From positions 1 to 56,284 of the forward strand of contig JAPOQK010000052.1 in assembly GCA_026710795.1 (NCBI GenBank): a DNA stretch of 56,284 nt. The letters are read 5' to 3'. The notes beneath the pieces are model-generated. The model was not told the DNA's origin. It saw only the letters and a list, made by a program, of their open reading frames with translations, and did not search any database. Source of the DNA: Candidatus Poribacteria bacterium (lineage in GTDB: Bacteria > Poribacteria > WGA-4E > WGA-3G). The position numbers and the translations under genes are program-made. The stretch's first letter is position 1; each line of letters opens with the position of its first letter. Shown here piece by piece: positions 36,950 to 46,839 of this stretch.

Positions 36950-38938
36950 TTAAAACGTTCGGAGAAATCCGTATTCAAACTTCGGTTTGATAGATGGAGA
37001 ATAAGGAGGATCAAGTGGAAATGCGAGTTCAATACGAAAAATTCCGGTATTGCTAACTCTTGAAAAACCACCACGCAATTCAATTCCAACACTCCGTTTG
37101 GGTTCACTAATATCAAAAGTATGTTGTCCGTTCCAGATATATCCAGTATCAGCAAAGACAGTAGTACCCAATACAAGTCCGAGACGTATAGGATTATCTA
37201 CAAATGGTTTTGCACAAAATGTTGCTATTGCAGCGACAGCGTCGTCAATTTTTTCAGAAATTGCACCCCCAAAAACAGTTCGAGATTCCAGCCTTAACAA
37301 CATCATTTTTTCGCCGCTAAATTGCCTATAATCATAACCACGTAATCCGCTGTATGATCCAAGTATGACCTGACTTTCACCGCTCAAACCGAACTGCATT
37401 TCTGTTTTAAATTGCACAACAAATGTATGGTGAAATTCAAAAAGGCCGTTCTTTCGATAACCTTTCGCTACCGTGTAGATATCGTCACCTGATTTGAAAG
37501 TATCTCTAAAAAACAGTGTACTCTTTGCTTGTAAGATAGAACGTTCAAACTGATTCGTGAATATAGAGCTAATTCCAATAAGAGTCTCACTTAGGAATCG
37601 ATCTCCTATTGTCCATCCTGATCTGACAGAGATACCACCAATTGATTCTGACCTTTCCGAACCGAACCAAGGTGATGCATACCCTATAGATGCACTATAA
37701 TCAGCACCTGTGTTAAAATATTCAGTGGGACCCATCTCTTTGAGAAAACGTGTTTGTCGATGGTATACCCTTTTTCTACCAATCGTAAAGCCAACTCTTT
37801 TGATATTCCTATCTAATGGCATAGCCCTGGAATTATCTGACATTTCAAGTGTTTCATGTCTGGTAAATAGTGATCTTATCCATATTCCGCTATAAACCTG
37901 TTGGTGTCTTTCACCAAAATATCGCATTATCTCACCGTAACTATTCTGATAATTTCGATGAAATATTGCTGTTCTCTCACCTGCATCGTACCAACGTACC
38001 TCATCAACACCTTCTAAAAGACTGAACTTTGTACTCCAACGACTTTTCAATGAATATTGAGGTCGTTCTAATTGAACGATCCATGAGTCACCTTCGCGTT
38101 TCTGTATATATTCACCATCAAAATTCCAATATGACTTGAAAAGACGTGGCATCTGATACCGCAATTTCAAAAAACTACGGGTCTGTTCACCTGTTTCGCT
38201 TTTCCGTTCATACCTTAATTGTGTGCCGTGTCCAGACCCATTCAAATTGGTTTCTTGAATCTTCAAAAGAAAAGTTGAACTTTCACTTCCTAAAGCTGGG
38301 TCAATTGCACCTGTTATAGACCAATCCTCTGCGACAATAACATGTATTTTTACATATTCCATCTCTGCTATCCATTGAGATTCTATATTCGCTGCACTTA
38401 TGTATGCCTTTTCATGAAGTATTCTCTCGCTTTCCTTTACATCGTCCTTAGTATAAAAACTACCTGTCTTGAAAAGAAGTTCTTGTAGTATTACCTTATC
38501 ATTGGTTTTTTGATTACCTTCTAATGTAATTTCACCGATAATACCCTTGTCAATAATGATACCGATATGAATTTCATTCCCAACAAGTTTTACAGTATCT
38601 TCTTTATTATCAATACGGGCATAAATAAATCCTTTATTTTTGTAATAACGGACGATGGTTGCAAGGTCTTTCTCAAATAGAGTTTCATCGTACATCTCTC
38701 CGATTCTTGTCAACATCAATCTATTAATTGCCATTTCATCTGGCGCGGAAAAAGAATCTTTCTCTCTGATGACTATACTTTTTACTGTCCGTTCTTCATT
38801 GGCAGAAATGGATTGACCTGTGAATATAGAGAACAAACATAATAAGATTATATGAAAATTTATGCTGACACTAACTTTATTCAACAAGATCTTCGTTTTA
38901 CGTAAATGAAATGAAGAATATAGGTTCACATTTTTCAT
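36950..38938 (-). CDS. Omp85-family outer-membrane protein with POTRA domains
   Basis: 662 aa. A signal peptide (about residues 25-47) is followed by POTRA-type modules (VKSIVIREKDSFSAPDEMAI, GIIGEITLEGNQKTNDKVI) and then a beta-barrel. A VRGY-like loop motif (GLRGYDYRQFSGEKM) and an aromatic C-terminal end (FEYGFLRTF) are Omp85 hallmarks. Such proteins fold or export outer-membrane proteins or lipids. The ATG shares its A with the preceding stop (TAATG), so translation is coupled to the BatA-like gene, an uncommon pair. Confidence 0.85.
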   Translation of the reverse strand: MKNVNLYSSFHLRKTKILLNKVSVSINFHIILLCLFSIFTGQSISANEERTVKSIVIREKDSFSAPDEMAINRLMLTRIGEMYDETLFEKDLATIVRYYKNKGFIYARIDNKEDTVKLVGNEIHIGIIIDKGIIGEITLEGNQKTNDKVILQELLFKTGSFYTKDDVKESERILHEKAYISAANIESQWIAEMEYVKIHVIVAEDWSITGAIDPALGSESSTFLLKIQETNLNGSGHGTQLRYERKSETGEQTRSFLKLRYQMPRLFKSYWNFDGEYIQKREGDSWIVQLERPQYSLKSRWSTKFSLLEGVDEVRWYDAGERTAIFHRNYQNSYGEIMRYFGERHQQVYSGIWIRSLFTRHETLEMSDNSRAMPLDRNIKRVGFTIGRKRVYHRQTRFLKEMGPTEYFNTGADYSASIGYASPWFGSERSESIGGISVRSGWTIGDRFLSETLIGISSIFTNQFERSILQAKSTLFFRDTFKSGDDIYTVAKGYRKNGLFEFHHTFVVQFKTEMQFGLSGESQVILGSYSGLRGYDYRQFSGEKMMLLRLESRTVFGGAISEKIDDAVAAIATFCAKPFVDNPIRLGLVLGTTVFADTGYIWNGQHTFDISEPKRSVGIELRGGFSRVSNTGIFRIELAFPLDPPYSPSIKPKFEYGFLRTF

Positions 38939-41016
38939 TAGTCTTCACCGGAAGTTGATTTACTGGCACGGTTTGAAAGAAACCCTTCAAGAAGCAACAA
39001 ACAAACAGCCAAGATAATCAATTCACCCCAAATCTCTCTACCGTGTCTTTTGATGTCTAATTCTTCTGTATCCAACTCGCCTGTTTCAGAGGTTTTCCCT
39101 GCTTGTGCATCAACACGTTCAGATGCTAACTGTAAAGAAATAGGAGTCAAATTGGCTTCAACTGCTGGCGTGTTAACAGCAAAGAAATCCCGAAATAACC
39201 TGTCCTGTGCTTTTACATCAATCTGATATATGCCCGGTAGTTCAGTCAATTCATAACGAACCGAACCATTTTCATCAATTGGAACAACTGCCGTGTCTTT
39301 ATCATCCGGAGAATCAACACGTTTGATCCAAGCACGACCACCAGGATTCTGTGGATAACTTGCTCTATATGTATCTCCAACTGTTAAATTTCTATTTGTA
39401 TCATTACGCATCACATACAATATACTATGTTGAATGAGTGGCAAGAAATATGGATTAACGAGCAATTCGTTATTATTCGGTTGTTGCTGTAGTTTACAGT
39501 TAAAGAGTAATATTTGACTTATTCCTTCACTACGTTCTATGAGAAATGGTGTATCATCACCGAATCTCGCTATGACAGACGCATCAGAAACAGGGGTAAG
39601 CATCATACTTTGAAAGAACCGAGGTCCGTATTGACCAGATAATATATTATCGGGAAATATCTCAAAGATTGGGTGAGTCTCATCATATTTACTGACTTGT
39701 TGTGGTATTTGCCAAGAAATAGGTTGACCGAATTGAGCAGGTAACCACGACAGATTGTAATCGTCAGATGTGAAAACAATAATACTCTTTCCATGACGAA
39801 TGGATTCACTTAACTGTTCAATAGCCTTTGTAGATAGAACTGGTAAATCAGCAAGAAGGATTATATCAATACTTTCAAGTGGATATGTTTCAAATTCCTC
39901 GGGAGTACACGCAGTTGGTTGAATCATTGAAGGTATAACAGACGCACCAAAAGTCTGTTTATTTACATTCGGATTCAGTGCTAATGTTAGATATTCAGTC
40001 TGATTGCTAACACATAACACCCGAATTTCTCCAAGTGCTTCAAGTGCGAAATATCTACGATTATCTGCATTCAACCTGTCATCAGTCAACTCAAAGTAAC
40101 CGGTATGCGTACCTGGTTCATTAAATGTATGTGTGAGTGATGTCATAACCGATTCATCAGCTGTAGCAGAAAAAGTCTGCGTTTTCTTTTTCTCGTCTCC
40201 CATATAAAATGAAATTGTAAGTTGTGAAATAGGTGTGTCAGAATGATTATTAGTCTTTGTGTTTATACGAAAAGGCAAATCAACACCGATTAGTTGATGT
40301 GACGGTAGTATTTCTTCAATATTTGTATTATGCGGAATTCCTTGAGTGACGGGAAGTAATACAATTCTCGCCCCAGACCGGTTGGGTATGATTCCCCAAT
40401 TATCCCAACCATTCTGTGCGAAATCAGAGATGATATAAATTTCCTTATTCTGTTGTGTTGAATCAGAAAGAATATCGTGTGCAAGTTCAACACTTGGTTG
40501 GATGTTAGTCGCGCGATAGGAAACATCCGCTTGTTTAATAGCTGCAATAACACTTTCAATGTCTGGAGTAAGTTGTCGAAAAACCGATTGTGGAATGTCA
40601 GACATTAAAATAAGTGATGCTGAATCTCCATAACGCAAAGATTTCAATACATCTGTTGACAAATTCTTAGCTTTTTCAAACCAAACACCGTCAACATCCT
40701 TATAGTGCATGCTGTATGAATTGTCTAATACTATTACGACGTCAGTCTTGGCACGAACAGCAGCAAGCGGAAGTCCAAGTGTAAGGAATGGACGTGCTAA
40801 TGCGAGAGCAATGAGTGTTACTATCAGCATTCGTAGGAGTAATATTAGGAGTTGTTTGAGTTGAAGTCTACGTGCATTTTGACGATGTGCTGCCATCAAA
40901 AACATCAGACTGCTGAAGTCTACAGTGACCGCTTGTCGACGGCTCCACAGATGGATGATAAGTGGAATTGTGGCTGCCAATAAGCCAAAGAGAAACAGTG
41001 GATTGAGAAAAGCCAA
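38938..41016 (-). CDS. BatA-like vWA membrane protein
   Basis: 692 aa. It starts with the BatA N-terminal helix pair (FLNPLFLFGLLAATIPLIIH, LLILLLRMLIVTLIALALAR), then a vWA domain with a complete D-x-S-x-S MIDAS motif (VIVLDNSYSM). A long extracytoplasmic region follows, with one C-terminal helix (LIILAVCLLLLEGFL). BatA proteins go with MoxR/DUF58 systems in aerotolerance. The start is TTG with GGAG 10 nt upstream. Its stop overlaps the Omp85 start. Confidence 0.88.
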   Translation of the reverse strand: MAFLNPLFLFGLLAATIPLIIHLWSRRQAVTVDFSSLMFLMAAHRQNARRLQLKQLLILLLRMLIVTLIALALARPFLTLGLPLAAVRAKTDVVIVLDNSYSMHYKDVDGVWFEKAKNLSTDVLKSLRYGDSASLILMSDIPQSVFRQLTPDIESVIAAIKQADVSYRATNIQPSVELAHDILSDSTQQNKEIYIISDFAQNGWDNWGIIPNRSGARIVLLPVTQGIPHNTNIEEILPSHQLIGVDLPFRINTKTNNHSDTPISQLTISFYMGDEKKKTQTFSATADESVMTSLTHTFNEPGTHTGYFELTDDRLNADNRRYFALEALGEIRVLCVSNQTEYLTLALNPNVNKQTFGASVIPSMIQPTACTPEEFETYPLESIDIILLADLPVLSTKAIEQLSESIRHGKSIIVFTSDDYNLSWLPAQFGQPISWQIPQQVSKYDETHPIFEIFPDNILSGQYGPRFFQSMMLTPVSDASVIARFGDDTPFLIERSEGISQILLFNCKLQQQPNNNELLVNPYFLPLIQHSILYVMRNDTNRNLTVGDTYRASYPQNPGGRAWIKRVDSPDDKDTAVVPIDENGSVRYELTELPGIYQIDVKAQDRLFRDFFAVNTPAVEANLTPISLQLASERVDAQAGKTSETGELDTEELDIKRHGREIWGELIILAVCLLLLEGFLSNRASKSTSGED

Positions 41017-41093
41017 TAGTTAAATGCTCCAGTTTCATTCTATTCTAATAAGGTTATGAGATTTTCAGATTCACCATAACTACGATTAGTCAA

Positions 41094-41179
41094 TAGGTCG
41101 GAACGAGTGTTACTACCTCCGACACATAAGATTTCATTGGGCAACCAATGTCGGAGGTCGCTACGCTCGCTCCGACCTA
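41094..41179. repeat. Imperfect 31-bp-arm palindrome
   Basis: Arms 41094-41124 (taggtcggaacgagtg...) and 41149-41179 (...cgctcgctccgaccta) pair over most of 31 bp around a 24-nt loop. It lies between the BatA-like and transglutaminase genes and could end or attenuate transcription. Confidence 0.7.
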
Positions 41180-41234
41180 CAGGTGTTTTAGGATATTAAC
41201 AATGGTCCACAACAACTTATGTTATGAAAACATC

Positions 41235-42728
41235 TTACTCTATAACATCAATATCAAGCTGATTAAGGGTTCGAAATACACCTTCAGTAAATTCAACCAT
41301 CGTTGCAGATTCAAGTGTTTTGCCTTGTAGTTGAATATGATTTGCATCTGCGATAACTTGTCCAAAAGCTGGATCCATCTGTACCCATTTCCCAACGAAC
41401 ACCTCTGCCCAAAAGTGGTAATAAAATGCATTCTTAGAGAAAACAAGACCAGAACAGATCCTTGCAGGAATACCGACAGAACGTGCTAATGCAATCAGTA
41501 AAACGGTATGTTCAGTGCAGTCACCAGTTAATGTTTGTAGCGTTGTAAGTGATGAACTATACCCACCACTTAAGCCTTTATCCTTGATAGATTTATACAC
41601 CCATTTACATAACTTTTTTGCCGCACGCCATGAATTTTCTTCATCATCAATTATTTCGACTGCTTTATTTCTTATGTCCTGATTGTCTGCTTCTACAAAT
41701 GCTGTTGCGGAAAGATATTTCCGATTCTCTGGATCCCGAATTGGCAAAACAGGACAATCTATATCTTCAACATGTGACATCTCAATTGTCAGTGTCCCTG
41801 TTTGTTTAGACTTTAACGCAATTTTTTGATTATTGTGTGCCATGATAGTATCAACAAGGTTGCCTTTTGATAGTTGAACATTTGCCACGAAACGAGATGC
41901 CCCTGTTTTAGGTCTTTTTCCTGTAGGTATAATGCGAGTGTTCAATGTAATATCAACTTCTTCAACTTCACCCAGGGCATTTTTTCTGTCAGTTTTAGTT
42001 GCAGAGAAAGATTGACCCATCATATTTGTCTCAGATTTGTATGTAACACCTTCACTGTCAACCCATAAACGCGTATTAATTCCACCTAATATATCCATTT
42101 TTTGCTCAAGAATATAGACCTGTTTCTTTATGTGATTATATGTTATTTTATCCTTATCTACGACACTGAGTTCAGATTTTATAGGTTTAAGCATATCAAA
42201 GTTGAAAGTATAATAGTTGAGTTTTTCACCTATTTTCAGTAAGTTTTTTGATAGTAGCTTATCCACTGCTACAGCATCGGATGTTGTATTCTGTGGAAGT
42301 TCAACCTCTGATTCCGTTTTCTGACCGTTTAATGAAGTTATGATGTGAGCAACACCATCCTTTATTTTTCCTTCAACATGTTTTTCCCCTGATTCATTTG
42401 AAGATGAAACAAAATAACGCGGCATATAATCAAGATCAGAATATTCAACACGGTTAGTTTCTACTAATATTTGTTTTCCTAAACCTTTAAATTGCATGAC
42501 AGTATCTGTTTTGGTTCGTATCATTTCCTCGTCTTCATATTCAGTTTTTTCAATGTATAGATGTATGTGTCCAATTTTCATTCCCATCAAAGTCAGATTA
42601 TACCAATGTTCTTGAGGATATGTAGAACTCATCTCTTTTTCCACTTGTTCAATTTCCACTGCATCGCAGATTTGTGAAAAAACCATCAATATTAAGGAGG
42701 TTAAGCTCATAATGTATATAAATTTCAT
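41235..42728 (-). CDS. Exported transglutaminase-like protein
   Basis: 497 aa. A signal peptide covers residues 1-23. The C-terminal domain has the Cys-His-Asp catalytic set: LTGDCTEHTVLLIALARSVG, YYHFWAEVF and WVQMDPAFG. The 300-residue N-terminal part is beta-rich and of unknown type. Such enzymes cleave or cross-link peptides. It is upstream of the BatA-like gene on the same strand, as is often seen in DUF58/BatA clusters. Confidence 0.9.
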   Translation of the reverse strand: MKFIYIMSLTSLILMVFSQICDAVEIEQVEKEMSSTYPQEHWYNLTLMGMKIGHIHLYIEKTEYEDEEMIRTKTDTVMQFKGLGKQILVETNRVEYSDLDYMPRYFVSSSNESGEKHVEGKIKDGVAHIITSLNGQKTESEVELPQNTTSDAVAVDKLLSKNLLKIGEKLNYYTFNFDMLKPIKSELSVVDKDKITYNHIKKQVYILEQKMDILGGINTRLWVDSEGVTYKSETNMMGQSFSATKTDRKNALGEVEEVDITLNTRIIPTGKRPKTGASRFVANVQLSKGNLVDTIMAHNNQKIALKSKQTGTLTIEMSHVEDIDCPVLPIRDPENRKYLSATAFVEADNQDIRNKAVEIIDDEENSWRAAKKLCKWVYKSIKDKGLSGGYSSSLTTLQTLTGDCTEHTVLLIALARSVGIPARICSGLVFSKNAFYYHFWAEVFVGKWVQMDPAFGQVIADANHIQLQGKTLESATMVEFTEGVFRTLNQLDIDVIE

Positions 42729-42768
42729 GGTTTTTATCCTTTAAAGTCAATCTTGTAATTTAGTGATA

Positions 42769-43344
42769 TTACATTAACGTTGCCATTGCAACTGTATGTG
42801 TATTCCTCTGTTTTATCTTTTGATAGTTACCAAATACTTCCAAAAAATTCCTTTTGATAAACTCACGCAGACCTGAAATAGTAACGACATAGATTTTCCC
42901 ATTTTGTCTAAGATGTCTTTTTGCATGTGAGAAAAAGATTTGGAGCAGCTCCTTACCAACATTCGCAGGAAGATTGGAAACAATCACATCAAACTGAATA
43001 TCGTTTAGGTGGCTAAATCCGTTACTTAGGAGAACTTGGCAATTATTGAGATCATTCTGGATAGCGTTTTTGCGTGCATATTCTACTGCTACAAAATCTT
43101 TGTCTACCATATAGACGTTTGCGGTCGGTGAACATTTTGCCATTGTAATACCAATTGCCCCATATCCACACCCAAGATCAAGACATATTGACTGGTCAGC
43201 GATTTCTATGTAGTCAATCAATAATTGTGTTCCTGCGTCAACTGCTTTTGGTGAAAATAGTCCCCATGTTGTAGTAAAGGTCAAGTCACATCCACGAAGT
43301 TTTTTTTCAAATGTAATTTCTGTTTGGAATTCTGTTGTTCTCAT
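42769..43344 (-). CDS. RsmC/MTS-like small methyltransferase
   Basis: 191 aa. Motif I CLDLGCGYGAIGITMA and motif IV VSNLPANVGK, the NPPF-type position, with TWGLFSPKAVD before motif I (GVFS in RsmC). Expected to methylate guanine or adenine in RNA, or a small substrate. Single-domain form. It shares its direction with the dehydrogenase gene 15 nt upstream. Confidence 0.85.
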   Translation of the reverse strand: MRTTEFQTEITFEKKLRGCDLTFTTTWGLFSPKAVDAGTQLLIDYIEIADQSICLDLGCGYGAIGITMAKCSPTANVYMVDKDFVAVEYARKNAIQNDLNNCQVLLSNGFSHLNDIQFDVIVSNLPANVGKELLQIFFSHAKRHLRQNGKIYVVTISGLREFIKRNFLEVFGNYQKIKQRNTHTVAMATLM

Positions 43345-43359
43345 TCTGACTTACAATCT

Positions 43360-44319
43360 TTACCATTTGATCAATACGCCAAGTGTTTCTCCAGGAGAAT
43401 TCCACAATAAATCAAATGCATCTTTTGCTTCTGTATAGTTAAAACGGTGTGTAATCATGTCAGAAGCACGGATTTCACCGTTCTGTATTTTTTGTAATGC
43501 ACGAGTAGCAAGACTGGTACGAGACTCCGTTGTTAGAATACCCGCAACAAACCTTTTATTCATCATTTTTGAGGAATGTAAGGGAAGCGGTTTTTGCTGA
43601 TAGAGGGCAATGAGTTGTATTATACCGTATTGTCTTACCATGTCTTGTGCTTGTTCAAAGGATTTTACTCCTGCATGTCCACCTACGCAATCAATTACAA
43701 GGTCGGCTCCTTTTCCATCTGTTAATTGACGCACTGCTTGGATAGGCTCTTTATCTTCAGCGTTGATTACCACATCAGCACCAAGTTGAAGAGACAGTTT
43801 GCAGCGTAGAGATAGTGCATCAACGGTAATAATCCGTTCCGGAGAATAACCGCGTATAACTTGCATCATCAAACTACCAACTAATCCTTGACCTAAAATA
43901 ACGACTGTGTCACCCTCTTTGACTCCTGATGAATCTGACCAAGCAACTGCACTTGTAGCTAAAGGAAGGAACGTGCCTTCCTCAAAACCGACATCTGTAT
44001 GAAGGTGAACTGTGCGACCGTCTGTAGGGTTAATATCAGTCACGATGTATTCAGCGTGGGGTGCGACAGACATCACACGGTCTCCAACTTTATAGTCCGC
44101 GACCTGATTACCAACTTCATCTACAACTCCTGTGAGTGAATATCCCATGATTGATGGGGAAACCGATTCTTCCATTATGTATCGTCTAAATAGTTCTGAT
44201 CCACGACTAATCAAGGTTGTATCAGTTTTCACTCTAATCTGATTTGCGTTGACATCGGGAATCGGTACTTCTTCAAGTTGTATATTACCGAATCCTTCTG
44301 GTTTGATTACACGATACAT
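43360..44319 (-). CDS. Zinc-independent MDR-family dehydrogenase
   Basis: 319 aa. Medium-chain dehydrogenase fold with LISRGSELF, GYSLTGVVDEVG, and the Rossmann region VILGQGLVGSLM. The structural-zinc Cys set is missing and the GHE motif of the catalytic site is not present, so it is likely a threonine- or bacteriochlorophyllide-dehydrogenase-like or reductase branch. ATG 44319 follows GGAGAAG. Substrate unknown. Confidence 0.85.
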   Translation of the reverse strand: MYRVIKPEGFGNIQLEEVPIPDVNANQIRVKTDTTLISRGSELFRRYIMEESVSPSIMGYSLTGVVDEVGNQVADYKVGDRVMSVAPHAEYIVTDINPTDGRTVHLHTDVGFEEGTFLPLATSAVAWSDSSGVKEGDTVVILGQGLVGSLMMQVIRGYSPERIITVDALSLRCKLSLQLGADVVINAEDKEPIQAVRQLTDGKGADLVIDCVGGHAGVKSFEQAQDMVRQYGIIQLIALYQQKPLPLHSSKMMNKRFVAGILTTESRTSLATRALQKIQNGEIRASDMITHRFNYTEAKDAFDLLWNSPGETLGVLIKW

Positions 44320-44369
44320 TTTATCTTCTCCATAGATATGTTGGTTCATTATTAGATGATATTGATGTC

Positions 44370-45713
44370 CTAAAGATTCAAACGTTTCACTAAATCCTCA
44401 CGTGTTGTAGGTTTATTCAAGTCCATTAGGTAAATATGAAAATTATCACTTCGATCCGAAACAAACGCTATATAACGACCATCTGGAGAAAAGGTAGGTT
44501 GAATTGATCTTCCTATATCACTTGTTATTTGACGTTCATTTTTACCATCAGCATCAATGAGATATATTTCCCAATCCCCATATCTTGCGGACATATAGAC
44601 TATTTGTTTTCCATTTGGTGAAACTGATGGAGAATAGCAATCATAACGGTTTGGGTTAAAATGTCTTTCGTTTTTCCCATCAATATCAATAGTGTATAAC
44701 TGGTTCAGATCATTCCTTGAGGAGACAAATATAATTGTATTTCCATTTGGAAAGAATGCAGGACTTCCTTCATCAGTTTCATTATGGGTAATACGTTTAG
44801 ATTTGATGTTTTCAGTCATATAATCCGCTAAGTCAAGATCCTTCAAATCAATCAGATACAATTCCAAGTTTCCATCTGTATTGGATTCGTATACAACCAT
44901 ATCACCCGAAGGTGCTGTGCGTGGTACGCGAGCACCGAAACTAATTGGCAATACTGGATGTGTAATCTTGCTATGGATGTGTGTGATGTTAAAACCTGCG
45001 TATATTGGGGTTGAACCGCTACTCTGAATGACGAGTTTAATTTCACGTGTTGATTTTGGTTCGCTACTATAGAATATATAATTGGGAGTTTTCAGAAAAG
45101 CAGGAGAATTGTCATTAAAATCTGTTGAGTAGGTTACCCGTCGATGAATGCGTCCATTCAAATCCATAATATAGATTTCACCATTATCAAGACGAAATGA
45201 TGCAAAAGCAATTTGAGAACCGTCTGGTGAAAAGGCAGGTGAATAGTTGTCAGAAACTCCAGTTGTAAGTTGTTTAGAGGTGTAACTATCTCCAACAAGT
45301 TCAACAATTCTTCTAATTACTTTAGGGTCTGACGTGGTTTTTTGAACAATATTGAGTATACGATATGCAGAATCTCTGTCACCATATATTAGATATGTGT
45401 TTGCTAATTCAAGTCTTGCACTTATAAGGTTTTTTGGTTGTGATGCAAATAGTTGTGATGCTTTTTGAAACTGTAGAACCGCCTCATTGTGCCGTCCCAA
45501 TTCATTATACCCTTTTCCGAGTAACATCCGTGCTTTGGGATTATCGGGATCTTGTTCGATAATAATTTCCAGTTTTTCTACTGCCTCTTGGGGTATTCCT
45601 TCCTCCAGTAGTTTCTCAATCTTTGTTAGTGAATTTATTTGGCATCCTAAAATCAGTGCAAGAAATGAACTGCACAAGAATAATAAATGATAATAATGTA
45701 TTGCTCTTAACAT
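44370..45713 (-). CDS. TPR plus TolB-like WD40/PD40 propeller lipoprotein
   Basis: About 447 aa. An N-terminal lipobox (LALILGC) suggests lipid anchoring. Two or three TPR-like helices follow (AVEKLEIIIEQDPDNPKARML), then PD40 repeats (YSPAFSPDGSQIAFASFRL, YSPSVSPNGKQIVYMSAR, QPTFSPDGRYIAFVSDRSD). The layout fits a periplasmic binding or sensing protein. The ATG at 45713 was preferred because it immediately precedes the hydrophobic region. Confidence 0.85.
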   Translation of the reverse strand: MLRAIHYYHLLFLCSSFLALILGCQINSLTKIEKLLEEGIPQEAVEKLEIIIEQDPDNPKARMLLGKGYNELGRHNEAVLQFQKASQLFASQPKNLISARLELANTYLIYGDRDSAYRILNIVQKTTSDPKVIRRIVELVGDSYTSKQLTTGVSDNYSPAFSPDGSQIAFASFRLDNGEIYIMDLNGRIHRRVTYSTDFNDNSPAFLKTPNYIFYSSEPKSTREIKLVIQSSGSTPIYAGFNITHIHSKITHPVLPISFGARVPRTAPSGDMVVYESNTDGNLELYLIDLKDLDLADYMTENIKSKRITHNETDEGSPAFFPNGNTIIFVSSRNDLNQLYTIDIDGKNERHFNPNRYDCYSPSVSPNGKQIVYMSARYGDWEIYLIDADGKNERQITSDIGRSIQPTFSPDGRYIAFVSDRSDNFHIYLMDLNKPTTREDLVKRLNL

Positions 45714-45773
45714 TATGAGCCAATTTATGTTTAGCAATAATTAAATTGCAGTATAAGAAAATAAATTAAGGAA

Positions 45774-46250
45774 TTAGTCAAATTCCGATGTAGCAACTGA
45801 CATTTCAGATCTTCCATACCAGCCACTATACATGGCATAAATCCAACATATTAATGCTTGTAAAACAGCAGTAACCTTTAGAAACCAAGATGGTCGAAAC
45901 ATTAAAGTTTTGCCATCTTCAAGCGTCCATATCTGAATAGAATTATCGTGATCGGTATCAGTGTTTAACGAGGAGTTAGATGAGTTATTATTTGTTTCTT
46001 TGGGTTGAAAACGTAAGAGATCATCCAATTCTCTTACAGGATAAGAGTTAATGTAGAAGAGTCCTAATGCAGAAACAAATAAAAAAAAGATAAAACATCC
46101 TTTTGCAACTTGGTGTAGATATATTTGACCAAGTCCGGGTATAAATGCTGACAAGATCATCGCAACATAAGAACGTGATGTATAGATTTGGGTATTTCTA
46201 TGAGTATATATGGAATTACCTGAGTGAATATCGGTGTTATTTTTATGCAT
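45774..46250 (-). CDS. Small TM2/DUF5683-like membrane protein
   Basis: 158 aa. AFIPGLGQIYLHQVAKG is the typical start of TM2/DUF5683-like proteins. Two N-terminal helices lead to an acidic Asn/Ser-rich linker (NNNSSNSSLNTDTD) and a third hydrophobic segment. The ATG at 46250 has AAGGAG 12 nt upstream, partly within the end of the SMR-like gene. Confidence 0.65.
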   Translation of the reverse strand: MHKNNTDIHSGNSIYTHRNTQIYTSRSYVAMILSAFIPGLGQIYLHQVAKGCFIFFLFVSALGLFYINSYPVRELDDLLRFQPKETNNNSSNSSLNTDTDHDNSIQIWTLEDGKTLMFRPSWFLKVTAVLQALICWIYAMYSGWYGRSEMSVATSEFD

Positions 46251-46254
46251 TATG

Positions 46255-46623
46255 TTATGGTTCTCCTTGTGCAACAAGATAGACACCGAAACAGATGATT
46301 ATAGCACCGATAATACGTACTCTGGGGATGGATTCTTTGAAGACTAACCAAGAGAGCGGAATTGCTATTACATATCCTAAACTCAACATGGGATATGCGA
46401 TACTAAGCTTAACACGGGAAAGGATTACGAGCCAAACAAAAGTAGTAAATCCATAAACCGACACACCACCAACGATATAAGGATTAAGTATTAATTGCCA
46501 AAATTTTGATAAGAGTTCACGAAAACCTTCTATACGTCCAATGTTGGTGACGCCCTGTTTTAACATAATTTGACCGAGGACTGTTAAAAACACGTTGAAT
46601 ATTAAAAGGAAATAATCTTTCAT
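46255..46623 (-). CDS. EamA/SMR-type small membrane transporter
   Basis: 122 aa with four hydrophobic helices, ending in ICFGVYLVAQGEP. The single repeat with KLSIAYPMLSLGYVIAIPLSWLV fits the EamA/SMR family (ArnE-like). It is expected to act as a dimer that moves small lipids or cations. Its end is just before the TM2-like gene. Confidence 0.8.
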   Translation of the reverse strand: MKDYFLLIFNVFLTVLGQIMLKQGVTNIGRIEGFRELLSKFWQLILNPYIVGGVSVYGFTTFVWLVILSRVKLSIAYPMLSLGYVIAIPLSWLVFKESIPRVRIIGAIIICFGVYLVAQGEP

Positions 46624-46791
46624 AAATGTATTATACCACATATAGTTATGATTTTCAATTTAGTGGAAATATTAATAGTTGTGTTCGGATACAAACATAT
46701 TATCGTATGTATCCTATGACAGTTCCCAGTTTTGTTGGTATAATTTTAATACCAAATACAATAACTTTACACTATTAGAGATCAAAATCAT

Positions 46792-46820
46792 TTGCATTTT
46801 GTATATTAAGTTGTTAAAAT
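46792..46820 (+). promoter_or_regulatory. Promoter of second PhyH gene
   Basis: TTGCAT and TAAAAT are 17 nt apart, followed by AAGGAGG just before ATG 46840. The match is moderate. Confidence 0.5.
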
Positions 46821-46839
46821 TTCGGGTAAGGAGGCAACT

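Noticed and set aside
43230..43290. TTTWG in the small methyltransferase as a member of the tail family
   Set aside because: It is internal, next to the SAM domain (RsmC-like), and the protein is not secreted.
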